A DNA stretch of 64,000 nt from Roseobacter sp. GAI101 (GCF_000156335.1 NZ_DS999213.1:2088214-2152213); one strand, 5' to 3'. Shown: positions 55,176 through 64,000, counted from the first letter of the stretch. Notes: generated by a model from the sequence alone, not told the origin. Numbers and translations are program-made.

Positions 55176-57143
55176 ATGTCGCATCCGCAAAAAGACCGCC
55201 CCTGGCTGATCCGCACCTATGCCGGACATTCGACCGCAGAGGCGTCGAATGCGCTGTACCGCGCCAACCTGTTAAAGGGCCAGACCGGACTGTCGGTGGC
55301 CTTCGATTTGCCCACGCAGACCGGTTATGACAGCGACCACATTCTGGCACGGGGCGAAGTCGGCAAGGTCGGCGTGCCCGTCAGCCACCTGGGGGACATG
55401 CGAATGCTGTTCCGCGATATTCCGCTGGACCAGATGAACACCTCCATGACGATCAACGCGACGGCCCCTTGGCTGCTGGCGCTTTATATCGCCGTGGCCG
55501 AGGAACAGGGCGCTGATGTCTCGGCCCTTCAAGGCACGGTGCAAAACGACCTGATCAAGGAATACCTTAGCCGCGGCACCTATATCTGCCCCCCCGCGCC
55601 CAGCCTCAAGATGATCGCGGATGTTGCCGAGTATTGTTATACCAACGTGCCGAAATGGAACCCGATGAACGTCTGTTCCTACCACCTGCAAGAGGCCGGT
55701 GCCACGCCGGAACAGGAACTGGCCTTCGCCCTTGCCACCGCGACCGCCGTGCTGGATGCCCTGCGCCCACGCGTGCCGGAAAAGGACTTTCCGATGCTGG
55801 TCGGGCGGATCTCTTTCTTCGTTAACGCTGGCATCCGATTTGTCACCGAGATGTGCAAAATGCGCGCCTTTGGTGACCTATGGGATGAAATTTGTCTGGA
55901 ACGCTATGGTGTCGAAGACCCGAAATTCCGCCGCTTCCGCTATGGCGTGCAGGTGAATTCCCTTGGCCTCACGGAACAGCAGCCCGAAAATAACGTCTAC
56001 CGCATATTGATCGAAATGCTGGCCGTGACCCTGTCGAAAAACGCCCGCGCCCGCGCTGTGCAACTGCCCGCATGGAACGAAGCGCTTGGCCTGCCGCGCC
56101 CGTGGGACCAGCAATGGTCGATGCGGATGCAGCAGATCATGGCCTATGAAACGGATTTGTTGGAATTCGACGATCTGTTCGATGGCAACCCTGCCGTGGA
56201 TCGCAAAGTCGAAGCGCTGAAGGAAGGCGCGCGCGCCGAACTGGCCAATCTGGATGGCATGGGCGGCGCGATCTCGGCCATCGATTATATGAAATCACGA
56301 CTTGTGGAAAGCAACGCCGACCGTCTGGGCCGGATCGAGGCCGGCGAGACGATCGTGGTGGGTGTGAACAAGTGGCAACAAGGCGAACCGTCCCCTCTGA
56401 TGACCGGCGATGGCGGCATCATGGTGGTGGACCCCGCCGTGGAGGCCGACCAGATCGACCGTCTGAATACATGGCGCGCGAACCGCGATCAGGCGGCGGT
56501 GGACAAGGCGCTTGCCGATTTGCGCGCAGCGGCTGCCGAAGGGCGCAACGTGATGGAGCCTTCGATTGCAGGAGCAAAGGCTGGCGTGACCACAGGCGAA
56601 TGGGCTGCACAGATGCGCGCCGTCCATGGCGAATATCGTGGGCCGACCGGGGTCGGCACGGGCCGTTCCAACAAGACCGAAGGGCTGGATACCCTGCGCG
56701 AAGCGGTTGATGCCGTCAGCACGCGCCTTGGCCGACGCCTGAGCTTTCTGGTGGGCAAGCCCGGCCTGGATGGCCATTCCAACGGTGCGGAGCAAATCGC
56801 CGTGCGCGCGCGCGATTGCGGCATGGATATCTCTTACGAGGGTATTCGCCTCACGCCGTCAGAGATCGTCGCGGCGGCTGTCGCGGGCAAACACCACGTT
56901 GTCGGGCTTTCTATTCTTTCCGGATCCCATATACCGCTGGTAGAAGATTTGGTGAAACAAATGCGTGACGCCGGTATTGGACATATTCCTCTCATTGTGG
57001 GGGGTATTATTCCTGACGACGATTCAAAACGTCTTCTCGCTATGGGTGTAGCGCGCGTCTATACGCCGAAAGATTTCGAATTGAATACCATCATGCAGGA
57101 CATCGTCACATTGGCAGATCCGCAAACAGTTGCGGCCGAATAA
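55176..57143 (+). CDS. ecm: Ethylmalonyl-CoA mutase
   Basis: A 655-residue cobalamin-dependent mutase. The N-terminal substrate domain begins RPWLIRTYAGHSTAEASNALYR, and the C-terminal B12-binding domain has DGHSNG with the cobalt-ligand His534, SILSG and GGI motifs. It converts ethylmalonyl-CoA to methylsuccinyl-CoA. The single-chain form and its neighbour ccr distinguish it from methylmalonyl-CoA mutase. The start at 55176 matches the family length. Codon use becomes AT-richer over the last 80 codons. Confidence 0.95.
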   Translation: MSHPQKDRPWLIRTYAGHSTAEASNALYRANLLKGQTGLSVAFDLPTQTGYDSDHILARGEVGKVGVPVSHLGDMRMLFRDIPLDQMNTSMTINATAPWLLALYIAVAEEQGADVSALQGTVQNDLIKEYLSRGTYICPPAPSLKMIADVAEYCYTNVPKWNPMNVCSYHLQEAGATPEQELAFALATATAVLDALRPRVPEKDFPMLVGRISFFVNAGIRFVTEMCKMRAFGDLWDEICLERYGVEDPKFRRFRYGVQVNSLGLTEQQPENNVYRILIEMLAVTLSKNARARAVQLPAWNEALGLPRPWDQQWSMRMQQIMAYETDLLEFDDLFDGNPAVDRKVEALKEGARAELANLDGMGGAISAIDYMKSRLVESNADRLGRIEAGETIVVGVNKWQQGEPSPLMTGDGGIMVVDPAVEADQIDRLNTWRANRDQAAVDKALADLRAAAAEGRNVMEPSIAGAKAGVTTGEWAAQMRAVHGEYRGPTGVGTGRSNKTEGLDTLREAVDAVSTRLGRRLSFLVGKPGLDGHSNGAEQIAVRARDCGMDISYEGIRLTPSEIVAAAVAGKHHVVGLSILSGSHIPLVEDLVKQMRDAGIGHIPLIVGGIIPDDDSKRLLAMGVARVYTPKDFELNTIMQDIVTLADPQTVAAE

Positions 57144-57229
57144 TAACGTCATGAATTATTTACTCTCTTTTTTTATCGCTCCTTTTGGAGTAAGGCGACA
57201 TCACGCTTTTCGAGAGAGGGAATAGCAAA

Positions 57230-57550
57230 ATGACAATCAATCTTGACAGCATGACCCATAAAGAGCTCGAGACGCTCTTGGAAGATGTGAAAAAGGCAAT
57301 CAAGTCGGCTTACCAACGTGACCGCGTTGAAGCACGTAAAGCAGCAGAAAAAGCAGCGGCACAATTCGGCTTTTCTTTGGATGAAGTTTCCGGCGGCACA
57401 ACCGGGAAGAAACCGGCGGCAACCAAGGCACCTGCGAAATACGCCAATCCGGAAGACCCTTCCCAAACCTGGACGGGAAAAGGACGCCAGCCAAATTGGT
57501 ATCGCGAGATGGTTGCCAAAGGCGTTTCACCGGACGACTTGCTGGTTTAA
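57230..57550 (+). CDS. H-NS family nucleoid protein (HvrA/Spb-like)
   Basis: A 106-residue protein with an N-terminal helical oligomerisation part (residues about 1-45, charged and coiled) and the H-NS C-terminal DNA-binding motif KYANPEDPSQTWTGKGRQPNW-type (residues about 67-88, kept as TWTGKGRQP). In Rhodobacter the homologues HvrA and Spb regulate photosynthesis and nitrogen genes. Its composition is more AT-rich than its neighbours. It has its own terminator downstream. Confidence 0.9.
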   Translation: MTINLDSMTHKELETLLEDVKKAIKSAYQRDRVEARKAAEKAAAQFGFSLDEVSGGTTGKKPAATKAPAKYANPEDPSQTWTGKGRQPNWYREMVAKGVSPDDLLV

Positions 57551-57588
57551 GCCGACATCGGCATAGATCCAGCATCATGATCCAGACT

Positions 57589-57627
57589 AAAAAGGAGTTT
57601 TCCGTGCAAACGTGAAACTCCTTTTTT
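57589..57627 (+). terminator. Intrinsic terminator after the H-NS-like gene
   Basis: AAAAAGGAGTTT (57589-57600) is exactly inverted at 57615-57626 (AAACTCCTTTTT), giving a 12-base stem with a 14-base loop and a T-run of six. The matching A-run makes it bidirectional. It lies 38 bases past the stop. Confidence 0.9.
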
Positions 57628-57657
57628 AATATCCCCAACAACTTATTAAGGCGTCCC

Positions 57658-58368
57658 ATGACAATTCATATTGGTGCAAAACCCGGCGATATTGCCGAAA
57701 CTGTTTTAATGCCGGGCGATCCGTATCGCGCGAAATGGGCAGCGGAGAATTTCCTGCAAGATGCAAAGCTTGTGAATGACGTGCGTGGCATGTTGGGTTT
57801 CACGGGAACCTGGAACGGGCACCGGGTGACAATTCAGGGATCAGGCATGGGGATGCCGTCACTTTCGATTTATGTGAATGAATTGATTACACAATATGAC
57901 GCCAAAACGCTGATCCGTATTGGGTCATGTGGCGGTATGCAGCCACATGTCGGCATTCGGGACGTCATCATTGCCATGACCGCGACCACCATTACATCAC
58001 CATCTTCGGGAATATTTCGCGAAATGAATTATGCGCCCTGTGCGGATTGGTCATTGTTGCGGGCTGCCGTCGCGGCGGCAGAGGCAATGGGCACCACGAC
58101 CCATGTAGGCGGCATCTATTCGTCAGATGTATTTTACGCCGAGCGCCCGGATCTGGACGAGCAGATGACACGCCATGGTATCTTGGGCGTCGAAATGGAG
58201 GCGGCAGAGCTCTATACGCTGGCCGCCCGCCACAAGCGGCGCGCATTGGCCGTGCTGACCGTCAGCGATCATCTACAAACCGGTGAAGCGCTTTCGGCGG
58301 CAGACCGTGAAGGGTCTTTTGGCGATATGGTCGAAATCGCGCTGGAAGCGGCTTTCGCGGACGTCTGA
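57658..58368 (+). CDS. deoD: Purine-nucleoside phosphorylase, DeoD type
   Basis: This 236-residue hexameric-type phosphorylase has [10 protein letters not shown] (residues about 19-28), the GSGMGMPS phosphate loop and [12 protein letters not shown] near residue 178. It cleaves purine nucleosides with phosphate to the base and ribose-1-phosphate. It completes the purine salvage route together with the BMP importer at 41520. Its first half is AT-richer than the surroundings. Confidence 0.95.
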   Translation: MTIHIGAKPGDIAETVLMPGDPYRAKWAAENFLQDAKLVNDVRGMLGFTGTWNGHRVTIQGSGMGMPSLSIYVNELITQYDAKTLIRIGSCGGMQPHVGIRDVIIAMTATTITSPSSGIFREMNYAPCADWSLLRAAVAAAEAMGTTTHVGGIYSSDVFYAERPDLDEQMTRHGILGVEMEAAELYTLAARHKRRALAVLTVSDHLQTGEALSAADREGSFGDMVEIALEAAFADV

Positions 58369-58445
58369 TCGCGTCGATGGCTCTGGACGCTCCGCGGGGG
58401 ATTTAAGTCCATTTGGAAAACAAGGGCTGCGGCACCAACCGAATG

Positions 58446-59288
58446 TCAGGTGCCGTGGCTGCGGTCGTAATGGTTGCGCGGGGCTAAATTGATCCCTTCC
58501 AAAACGGCCGGATCGGCGGCGAATATTTCAACCAGCAGCGGATGACAGGCAGCCGCGTCTGAAGAATGTTCGGACGAACAGTCCCCCCCTGGGCATGCGC
58601 TAAGTGCCCCCAGCAGGTCGATCTCGGCAAAAAACTCGAGGTAGTCTCCCGGCCGGACGGGGCTGGCTTTCATGAAGTATTGCCCTGTGTCCTGCGTAAA
58701 CCCCGTACACATGAAAACATTGAGAACGTCATGGACATGAGGCTCTGCCTGTAGGGGCGGGACATCCAAGTGGGCAGCCAAGGCACGGACAAGATTGGAA
58801 TGGCAGCATTGATGATACTGTCCCCCCGCCAGAAGATTATGCGTATAGGGGTCGCAGCGCGTGCCGATCACGTCATGAACAGATCCGCCGAACGCGTCCT
58901 TGCCATACCATTCCAGCGTATCATGCGTGATCGTCGCCATGGGCCGCAGATGAGGGAAGCTCGACCACATGCGCTGTCCTGTCGTGATATGGGTCCCATG
59001 CAGCGCGCGGGTCTTGCCGGAATAAAATCGTTCGGTCAGGTCGTTTTCCGCCCAAAGGTTCAAATCGCCGACTTGCGGTCCTTCCACCGACCTGATGCGG
59101 AAAAAATGGCCCGCCGGGACAGAAAAACATCGCGCATCACGCGCCGGGACAAGCACTTCGTCCACCTTGGTCAGTGTCGCGCGCGCGCGTGTCAGGGCAG
59201 CCATATCCGGCACGGGCAGTGTATCAACCGGATAGCAGATCACGGGTTTGACCGCGCGGCGCGCGGCGGCGTCTTCAGGTTCCATCAT
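58446..59288 (-). CDS. DUF1989 (urea carboxylase-associated) family protein
   Basis: This 280-residue protein belongs to DUF1989, whose members are usually linked to urea amidolyase or aminomethyltransferase-like functions. Visible segments are GPQVGDLNLWAENDLTERF, CDPYTHNLL and a Cys/Asp-rich stretch (SACPGGDCSSEHSSDA). The start (59288) overlaps the stop of the upstream dehydrogenase by ATGA. No urea carboxylase genes are present, so the role here is open. Confidence 0.83.
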   Translation of the reverse strand: MMEPEDAAARRAVKPVICYPVDTLPVPDMAALTRARATLTKVDEVLVPARDARCFSVPAGHFFRIRSVEGPQVGDLNLWAENDLTERFYSGKTRALHGTHITTGQRMWSSFPHLRPMATITHDTLEWYGKDAFGGSVHDVIGTRCDPYTHNLLAGGQYHQCCHSNLVRALAAHLDVPPLQAEPHVHDVLNVFMCTGFTQDTGQYFMKASPVRPGDYLEFFAEIDLLGALSACPGGDCSSEHSSDAAACHPLLVEIFAADPAVLEGINLAPRNHYDRSHGT

Positions 59289-60937
59289 GTATTTTGTCCT
59301 GCTATGCGTCCGGAGAACAGGCAACCGCCCAGAAATGTCCCCTCAAGCGCGTTATAACCATGGTAACCGCCGCCGCCGAAACCGCTGACTTCACCTGCTG
59401 CGAATAGTCCCGGGAGTACGGCTCCGGTCGGGGTAAGCACGCGACCCTGCATGTCCGTGTGCAGCCCCCCCAGACTTTTGCGTGTCAGGATGTTCAGCCG
59501 CACGGCGATAAGCGGCCCGTTTTGGGGGTCGAGTATTGCATGGGGTTTGGCCGTGCGGATCAGCCGATCCCCCCGGTAGGCGCGCGCGCCTCGGATGGCT
59601 GTGATTTGCGCATCCTTGGCAAAGGGGTTGGCCAGTTGCCCGTCCCGTGCCGAAATCTGGCCGCGCACATCCGCCAGATCCAACGGCTGCTCAGGGGTCA
59701 ACCGGTTCATGCCCGCGACCAAGTCCTCGAGCCTGTCCGCCACGATAAAATCAGCGCCCTTTTCCTTGAACGCTTCGACTGCAGGCGTCGCCCCTTTCCC
59801 AAGCCGCGCCTTGAGAACATCGCGCCACCCGCCGTTGGTAAGGTCCGGGTTCTGTTCAGACCCCGACAGGGCGAATTCCTTTTCGATGATCTTTTGGGTC
59901 AGGATGAACCAACTGTGGTCGCCGGCGTGCAAAATGCGTTTCAGCGTGGCCAGTGTATCGAAACCGGGCATGCAGGGGGCCTCCATCCGGTCGCCCTTGG
60001 CATCCAGCCAGATCGAAGACGGTCCCGGCAGAATGCGAATGCCGTGATTGGGCCAGATGGGGTTCCAGTTTTCGACCCCCTCGCAATAATGCCACATGCG
60101 ATCTTCGTTAATCAGTCCGGCCCCTGCATCGGCGGCAATGGCGTGCATCTTGCCGTCCACATAGTCGGGAACGCCGGAAATCATGCGCTTTGGGGGCTGG
60201 CCCAGACGGTCAACCGGCCAATGCTTGCGCACAAGGTCATGGTTCGCCCCGATCCCGCCGGTGGTCAGGACAATCGCCTCGGCCTGATGATTAAAACCGC
60301 CCACGACCGTCCGCCCTGTGCTTTCACCGCGCGGTGCCGTGTTTGGCTCAAGTACATCGCCTGTAACGCCCCTGACAGCGCCATTGGTGACGTCAAGCGC
60401 GGTCACACGGTGCCGGAATGCAAGTTTGACCTTACCCGCCAGTACATGTTCTTGCATCAGCTTGGCAAAGGGCGCGACGACGCCCGTGCCTGTCCCCCAG
60501 GTGATGTGAAACCGCGGCACCGAATTGCCGTGGCCGCCCGCCAACGCCCCGCCCCGTTCGGCCCAACCGACAACGGGAAACCAGCGCATGCCCAAGCCGT
60601 GCAGCCAGGGGCGCATACCGCCGGCCGCCCAGTCGACAAAGCGTTCTGCGTAGGCGCGCGGGTTTGCGTCTTGCTCGCGGTCGAACTGGGCCGACCCCAT
60701 CCAGTCCGTCAGGGCCAATTCCGCGCTGTCCCGGATACCAAGGCGGCGCTGTTCGGGGGTATCGACCATGAACAAGCCCCCCAGGGACCAGAAAGCCTGC
60801 CCGCCAAGGCTTTGCGGACCTTCCTGATCAACCAGCAATACACGCCGCCCGCGCAACACGGCCTCGTGGGCGGCAACCATTCCGGCAAGCCCCGCCCCCA
60901 CAACGATAACATCTGCTTTGAAGTTTTGATCGGCCAT
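59285..60937 (-). CDS. FAD-binding dehydrogenase (fumarate reductase/KstD-like)
   Basis: This 550-residue flavoprotein has the FAD Rossmann motif GAGLAGMVAA (residues about 14-23) and a C-terminal GLFAAGEVSGFGGGGYHGYNALEGTFLGG flavin motif, the layout of the succinate dehydrogenase/3-ketosteroid dehydrogenase family. No signal peptide is seen, so it is cytoplasmic. Its operon partner is the DUF1989 gene. The substrate is unknown. Confidence 0.88.
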   Translation of the reverse strand: MADQNFKADVIVVGAGLAGMVAAHEAVLRGRRVLLVDQEGPQSLGGQAFWSLGGLFMVDTPEQRRLGIRDSAELALTDWMGSAQFDREQDANPRAYAERFVDWAAGGMRPWLHGLGMRWFPVVGWAERGGALAGGHGNSVPRFHITWGTGTGVVAPFAKLMQEHVLAGKVKLAFRHRVTALDVTNGAVRGVTGDVLEPNTAPRGESTGRTVVGGFNHQAEAIVLTTGGIGANHDLVRKHWPVDRLGQPPKRMISGVPDYVDGKMHAIAADAGAGLINEDRMWHYCEGVENWNPIWPNHGIRILPGPSSIWLDAKGDRMEAPCMPGFDTLATLKRILHAGDHSWFILTQKIIEKEFALSGSEQNPDLTNGGWRDVLKARLGKGATPAVEAFKEKGADFIVADRLEDLVAGMNRLTPEQPLDLADVRGQISARDGQLANPFAKDAQITAIRGARAYRGDRLIRTAKPHAILDPQNGPLIAVRLNILTRKSLGGLHTDMQGRVLTPTGAVLPGLFAAGEVSGFGGGGYHGYNALEGTFLGGCLFSGRIAGQNT

Positions 60938-60997
60938 GATCCCCCCGCGCCCGGCAACGCTAAACCACGATGCGTTGCGCTGTCGAGGGGCCGCGTT

Positions 60998-61216
60998 TTA
61001 CAATGGGCGCGACGCCACTTTGGCCTTGCAATCGCGTGGGGGACCTTTGGTCGCGGTATAGGCTTCGGCCCCACAGGCGGCGCAGCGATAGAAGTGCAAC
61101 GCACCCTTGTCGCGCGCGGTGTCCTGACGCCAACGGCATCCCCGCGTGCCTTTGTTGCGCCGCGCAAAATACGCGACGATGACAAAAGCGATCAGGAGGC
61201 CGAGGATAATATGCAT
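60998..61216 (-). CDS. Small membrane protein with zinc-ribbon-like cysteines
   Basis: A 72-residue protein with an N-terminal helix (MHIILGLLIAFVIVAYFA) and four Cys (27, 45, 48 and 63), CAAC at 45-48 suggesting a zinc or redox site. It follows sdhB in the same direction, 46 bases away, a placement I recall in related genomes. The hairpin at 61228 lies in its leader. Confidence 0.7.
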   Translation of the reverse strand: MHIILGLLIAFVIVAYFARRNKGTRGCRWRQDTARDKGALHFYRCAACGAEAYTATKGPPRDCKAKVASRPL

Positions 61217-61227
61217 GGCATTCTATG

Positions 61228-61254
61228 GCCCATCCCGCGAGAGGCGGGATGGGC
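61228..61254. other. Strong hairpin between sdhB and the downstream small gene
   Basis: GCCCATCCCGC and GCGGGATGGGC (61228-61238 and 61244-61254) form a perfect 11-base stem with a 5-base loop. No T-run follows on either strand. It may stabilise the 3' end of sdh mRNA or attenuate the small downstream gene. Confidence 0.6.
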
Positions 61255-61262
61255 ATTTACAA

Positions 61263-62042
61263 TCAAACGGTCCGTTCGACCATCATTTTCTTGATATTCG
61301 CAATCGCGGCTGCGGGATTAAGGCCCTTGGGGCACGTCTTGGCGCAGTTCATGATCGTGTGGCAGCGGTACAGCTTGAAGGGGTCTTCAAGATCGTCCAG
61401 ACGTTCGCCTGTGGCCTCGTCACGGCTGTCGATCAACCAGCGGTACGCGTGCAGCAAAGCTGCTGGCCCAAGGTAGCGATCACCGTTCCACCAGTAGCTG
61501 GGGCAAGATGTCGAACAGCACGCACACATGATGCATTCATAAAGACCATCCAGCTTGGCACGGTCATCAATCGACTGCTTCCACTCTTTCGCAGGCGCGG
61601 GCGTTTCGGTTTCCAACCAAGGCTGGATCGACGCATGCTGCGCATAGAAATGCGTGAGGTCCGGGATCAGATCCTTGACCACTGGCATGTGCGGCAGCGG
61701 ATAGATTTTCACCGCACCTTTGACCTCTTCGACGCCGTAGGTACATGCAAGCGTGTTGATCCCGTCAATGTTCATCGCACAGGATCCGCAAATCCCTTCG
61801 CGGCAGGACCGGCGGAAGGTCAGTGTCGGGTCAATCTCGTTCTTGATCTTGATCAACGCGTCCAAAATCATCGGACCGCAGGTGTCCATATCAACGAAAT
61901 AGGTGTCGATGGCCGGGTTCTTGCCATCATCAGGATTCCAACGGTAGACTTGGAACTGCTTGAGGTTTTTGGCACCTTCGGGCTTGGGCCACGTCTTACC
62001 GGTCGTCATCCGGGAATTCTTGGGGAGCGTGAGTTGAACCAT
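61263..62042 (-). CDS. sdhB: Succinate dehydrogenase iron-sulfur subunit
   Basis: A 259-residue protein with the plant-type [2Fe-2S] domain ([12 protein letters not shown], then a further Cys) and the C-terminal [4Fe-4S]/[3Fe-4S] region ([13 protein letters not shown] and [17 protein letters not shown]). It carries electrons from SdhA to quinone in complex II. sdhA lies about 1.4 kb upstream with three small genes between, all in one direction. Confidence 0.97.
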   Translation of the reverse strand: MVQLTLPKNSRMTTGKTWPKPEGAKNLKQFQVYRWNPDDGKNPAIDTYFVDMDTCGPMILDALIKIKNEIDPTLTFRRSCREGICGSCAMNIDGINTLACTYGVEEVKGAVKIYPLPHMPVVKDLIPDLTHFYAQHASIQPWLETETPAPAKEWKQSIDDRAKLDGLYECIMCACCSTSCPSYWWNGDRYLGPAALLHAYRWLIDSRDEATGERLDDLEDPFKLYRCHTIMNCAKTCPKGLNPAAAIANIKKMMVERTV

Positions 62043-62095
62043 ATCGCTTCTCCTGGTCTGGTGGGCCGCAGCCCTTTTCGTTTCAATTCAGGCGC

Positions 62096-62914
62096 TTACT
62101 TCTTTTTGATGTAAAGCGCGTTGCCTTCGGCCTGTAAGGTTTCTTCAAACCCAGCGGCCAGTATTTTTGCACAAAGATCGGTTTGCCATTGGTGGGCGTG
62201 GCGCACTTCGATCAGGATCGCATCGGGCAGCCATCCACCGTCTGCCGCGCCATCAAGCATCGGGTTCAGCACGACTTCCTCGGCCCCCTCCACGTCGATC
62301 TTGATTACGGTAAGATCGTGATTCTTTGCAGCATCGGTGAAGGCCGAAAGGGGGCGCGTCGGCACCAGCAGCCCGCCGGTGCGCTGGCGCGGCTGAACCC
62401 GCTTGAGCGACGCCTGCCCATAGTTATGGCCCCGAAAGTTCAAGACCGCTTCGCCATCGCGGTCGGACAGGGCACAGCCTTCGATGCGAACTTTGCTATG
62501 CAGATCATTTAGCTGGATGTTGGTCGCCAGCCGTCCGATCATCACGGGGTTCGGCTCAAACGCGACAACTCGGGAGCCGTCACCACTGGCCAGGCCAAGC
62601 GGAATGGTGAACGCCCCGCAATTCGCACCAATATCCAGAACCAGAACATTACGGTCTTCGACCAATTGAACCAAGGCCAATAGCGATTTCAGTTCGGGCG
62701 GATATCCTTCCAGCCAGATACAGGTTTCTGTGTAATTATCACGCGGGTCGACCACCATCCGGATGTCCGCGAATTCGATTTCGACAGGGGAGAGTGTAGC
62801 ATTGATCGCAGCGCGTTCCTTGGACGTTCCGTTGCGAAAACGGTCACGCAACGTGTCCATGTCGGCCGCTTTGATCTGGTCCATCATATCTGAGGTTCCA
62901 TGCACAGCGCTCAT
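62096..62914 (-). CDS. FkbM family SAM-dependent methyltransferase
   Basis: A 272-residue protein with the SAM-binding motif VLDIGANCGAF (about residues 97-107), VAFEPNP and IKIDVEGAEEVVL, diagnostic of the FkbM family. It likely O-methylates a sugar, lipid or small molecule. The start (62914) overlaps the lipoprotein stop as TGATG. It is unusual between sdhA and sdhB; whether it is transcribed with them is inferred from the tight spacing. Confidence 0.88.
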   Translation of the reverse strand: MSAVHGTSDMMDQIKAADMDTLRDRFRNGTSKERAAINATLSPVEIEFADIRMVVDPRDNYTETCIWLEGYPPELKSLLALVQLVEDRNVLVLDIGANCGAFTIPLGLASGDGSRVVAFEPNPVMIGRLATNIQLNDLHSKVRIEGCALSDRDGEAVLNFRGHNYGQASLKRVQPRQRTGGLLVPTRPLSAFTDAAKNHDLTVIKIDVEGAEEVVLNPMLDGAADGGWLPDAILIEVRHAHQWQTDLCAKILAAGFEETLQAEGNALYIKKK

Positions 62915-63249
62915 CACCCCAGCGTCCCAGTCATGCCCAAGGTCGATTGCGACAGGCATCGCACGGTTTCAGGACGCGACAATACCGTGCGGACGGTTGC
63001 GACGGTTGTGTCATCGACCCCCATCACGGCCGACTTGGCGAAAACCCGAATCTCGATCGCGTCGGAATTGTCGATGATGCAATCGGTAAAGGGGGTAATC
63101 ATTTGTTTTGGGACCTGCGGGAAACGGGTAGCGATCGTTTGGGATACGACGCCTTTGGCGCTTTCGCGCGCAAGGGTATCCACGCGCTGCGATGCCTGAT
63201 CGCAGGCTGTCAAAGCAAAAAGAACAACTATGGCTAAAACCTGTTTCAT
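62914..63249 (-). CDS. Small lipoprotein of unknown function in sdh operon
   Basis: A 111-residue protein with a lipoprotein signal (MKQVLAIVVLFALTACDQ, Cys16). The mature part has two further Cys (FTDCIID, VRCLSQS) and no recognised domain. The start at 63249 is chosen for the signal. It overlaps the Cys-rich ORF upstream by ATGA and the FkbM gene downstream by 3 bases. Confidence 0.75.
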   Translation of the reverse strand: MKQVLAIVVLFALTACDQASQRVDTLARESAKGVVSQTIATRFPQVPKQMITPFTDCIIDNSDAIEIRVFAKSAVMGVDDTTVATVRTVLSRPETVRCLSQSTLGMTGTLG

Positions 63250-63362
63250 ACGCTCCGCTTTCCAAGATCGCTGCGACAAACCCGTGCATCGCTCACGTGA
63301 CCCACCTGCACCTTGCAGAGGTCACAATAAGCCGCATAGCAAGCCTTCGACGTCCCCGTCAT
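63246..63362 (-). CDS. Tiny Cys-rich ORF in sdh operon
   Basis: A 38-residue ORF with Cys at 8, 13, 16 and 29 (ACYAAYCDLC), overlapping the lipoprotein start by four bases, as expected for coupled translation. A longer start at 63434 is possible. The four-Cys pattern could bind a metal. It is too short for composition tests. Confidence 0.35.
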   Translation of the reverse strand: MTGTSKACYAAYCDLCKVQVGHVSDARVCRSDLGKRSV

Positions 63363-63473
63363 GACAGGGCCGCCGCTAAAATTACGTTCCTCCGCAAGGC
63401 AACAGCCATGCGGAGGCCCAGAGGACTGCCGCATTCAGTAGGGCTGATGCCTTGGGTAAAACCCGTCATTCGA

Positions 63474-64000
63474 TCAATAAACCCGCGCTTTGGGCGCGAT
63501 CTTTTTCAAGTCGATGCCGCCGTCGTTATGGCTTGTCAGCGGTTGCAGGTGCACCCCACGGTAGCCCAGCGTCGCCTCGTTGCCCTTGAACCAGACAAGG
63601 CTGTGCTTGCGCCAGTTCTCGTCGTCGCGATCGGGGTAATCCTCGTGAGCGTGTGCCCCACGGCTTTCCTTGCGTGCCGCAGCAGCCGAGATTGTCGCCA
63701 CCGCATTCGGCATCAGGTTGGTCAGCTCGAGGGTTTCCATCAGGTCGGAGTTCCAGACTAGGGATTTATCCGTCACCTTGAGGTCGGAAATCTTGCCTGC
63801 AACCTCGTCCATCTTGACCTTGCCTTCGTTCAGCGTCTTGTCCGTGCGGAACACGGCAGCATCGGCCTGCATCGTTTTCTGCATCTCAAGGCGCAGTTCA
63901 GCAGTTGCAACATGCCCCTTGGCATAGCGCAGACCATCGAACCGGCTGAACGCCGCTTCGATCGACCGCGTGTTCGGGGTTGGCACAGGTGTCGAAGGAT
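63474..64000 (-). CDS. sdhA: Succinate dehydrogenase flavoprotein subunit, C-terminal part
   Basis: The last 175 codons of SdhA; the 5' part lies beyond the window. Recognisable features are [18 protein letters not shown] near the end and the [11 protein letters not shown] segment. This is the C-terminal helical domain that contacts SdhB. The flavin-binding part is not visible. It is the first gene of the local sdh group on the minus strand. Confidence 0.9.
   Translation of the reverse strand, partial: PSTPVPTPNTRSIEAAFSRFDGLRYAKGHVATAELRLEMQKTMQADAAVFRTDKTLNEGKVKMDEVAGKISDLKVTDKSLVWNSDLMETLELTNLMPNAVATISAAAARKESRGAHAHEDYPDRDDENWRKHSLVWFKGNEATLGYRGVHLQPLTSHNDGGIDLKKIAPKARVY

Noticed and set aside
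61228..61254. Hairpin called as the sdhB terminator
   Set aside because: The stem is perfect but no T-run follows on the minus strand, so I list it only as a structured element.
59459..61294. A 611-codon plus-strand open frame opposite the FAD dehydrogenase
   Set aside because: It spans two minus-strand genes and an intergenic gap, with composition typical of antisense frames in GC-rich DNA.
1..64000. CRISPR arrays, rRNA operons or a replication origin
   Set aside because: No regularly spaced repeats, rRNA sequence, or DnaA/RepABC-like features were seen.

Overview
The window is high-GC (about 60%) alphaproteobacterial chromosome, almost certainly from the Roseobacter group (Rhodobacteraceae); I do not resolve the genus. 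The evidence is the pairing of crotonyl-CoA carboxylase/reductase with ethylmalonyl-CoA mutase, an HvrA-type H-NS protein, TRAP transporters, a single-module LuxI/LuxR pair, an alphaproteobacterial LexA box (GTTC-N7-GTTC), trpA and trpB lying apart, and a sdhA-to-sdhB order with small genes between. No rRNA, CRISPR array or intact mobile element was seen. One tRNA-Ser (GCT) is present.

Layout. 1-4953: 3' part of a nonribosomal peptide synthetase (C-A-PCP-TE) with a guanidinoacetate-methyltransferase-like domain after the thioesterase. 5172-7959: TRAP uptake operon behind two palindromes. 8581-12833: RND efflux adaptor and pump. 13206-18878 (minus): complete seven-gene Nit1C nitrilase cluster, with a divergent MocR-type regulator at 19130. 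20809-20898: tRNA-Ser with a possible integrase scar next to it. 21292-34583: housekeeping genes (ychF, trpA, lldD, rplY, pth, trpB, asmA-like, rimO) with small accessory genes. 35232-41396: a LexA-controlled small protein, membrane and stress genes, a branched-chain aminotransferase, nfu, tsaB and rimI. 41520-46186: BMP-type nucleoside ABC importer. 46268-47940: TauE exporter and its partner. 47937-51897 (minus): SDR, RecD-like helicase, luxI, luxR and a small overlapping gene. 52112-57143: ethylmalonyl-CoA pathway genes ccr and ecm flanking an acyltransferase. 57230-58368: hvrA-like gene and deoD. 58446-60937: DUF1989 protein and FAD dehydrogenase. 60998-64000 (minus): sdhB, FkbM methyltransferase, a lipoprotein, a tiny Cys-rich ORF and the end of sdhA.

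Functional themes are C2/C3 carbon assimilation (ethylmalonyl-CoA pathway, lactate dehydrogenase, TRAP uptake), nitrogen scavenging (Nit1C, nucleoside import plus phosphorylase), quorum sensing and specialised metabolism.

The least explained signals are: the NRPS end with a Cys-type thioesterase followed by a GAMT-like domain; a 40-bp two-palindrome element shared by the separated trpA and trpB promoters (35 of 40 positions identical); and a small protein made of a duplicated 39-residue module behind a tandem LexA operator. All functional calls rest on motif recognition and recalled family knowledge; no database search was run.
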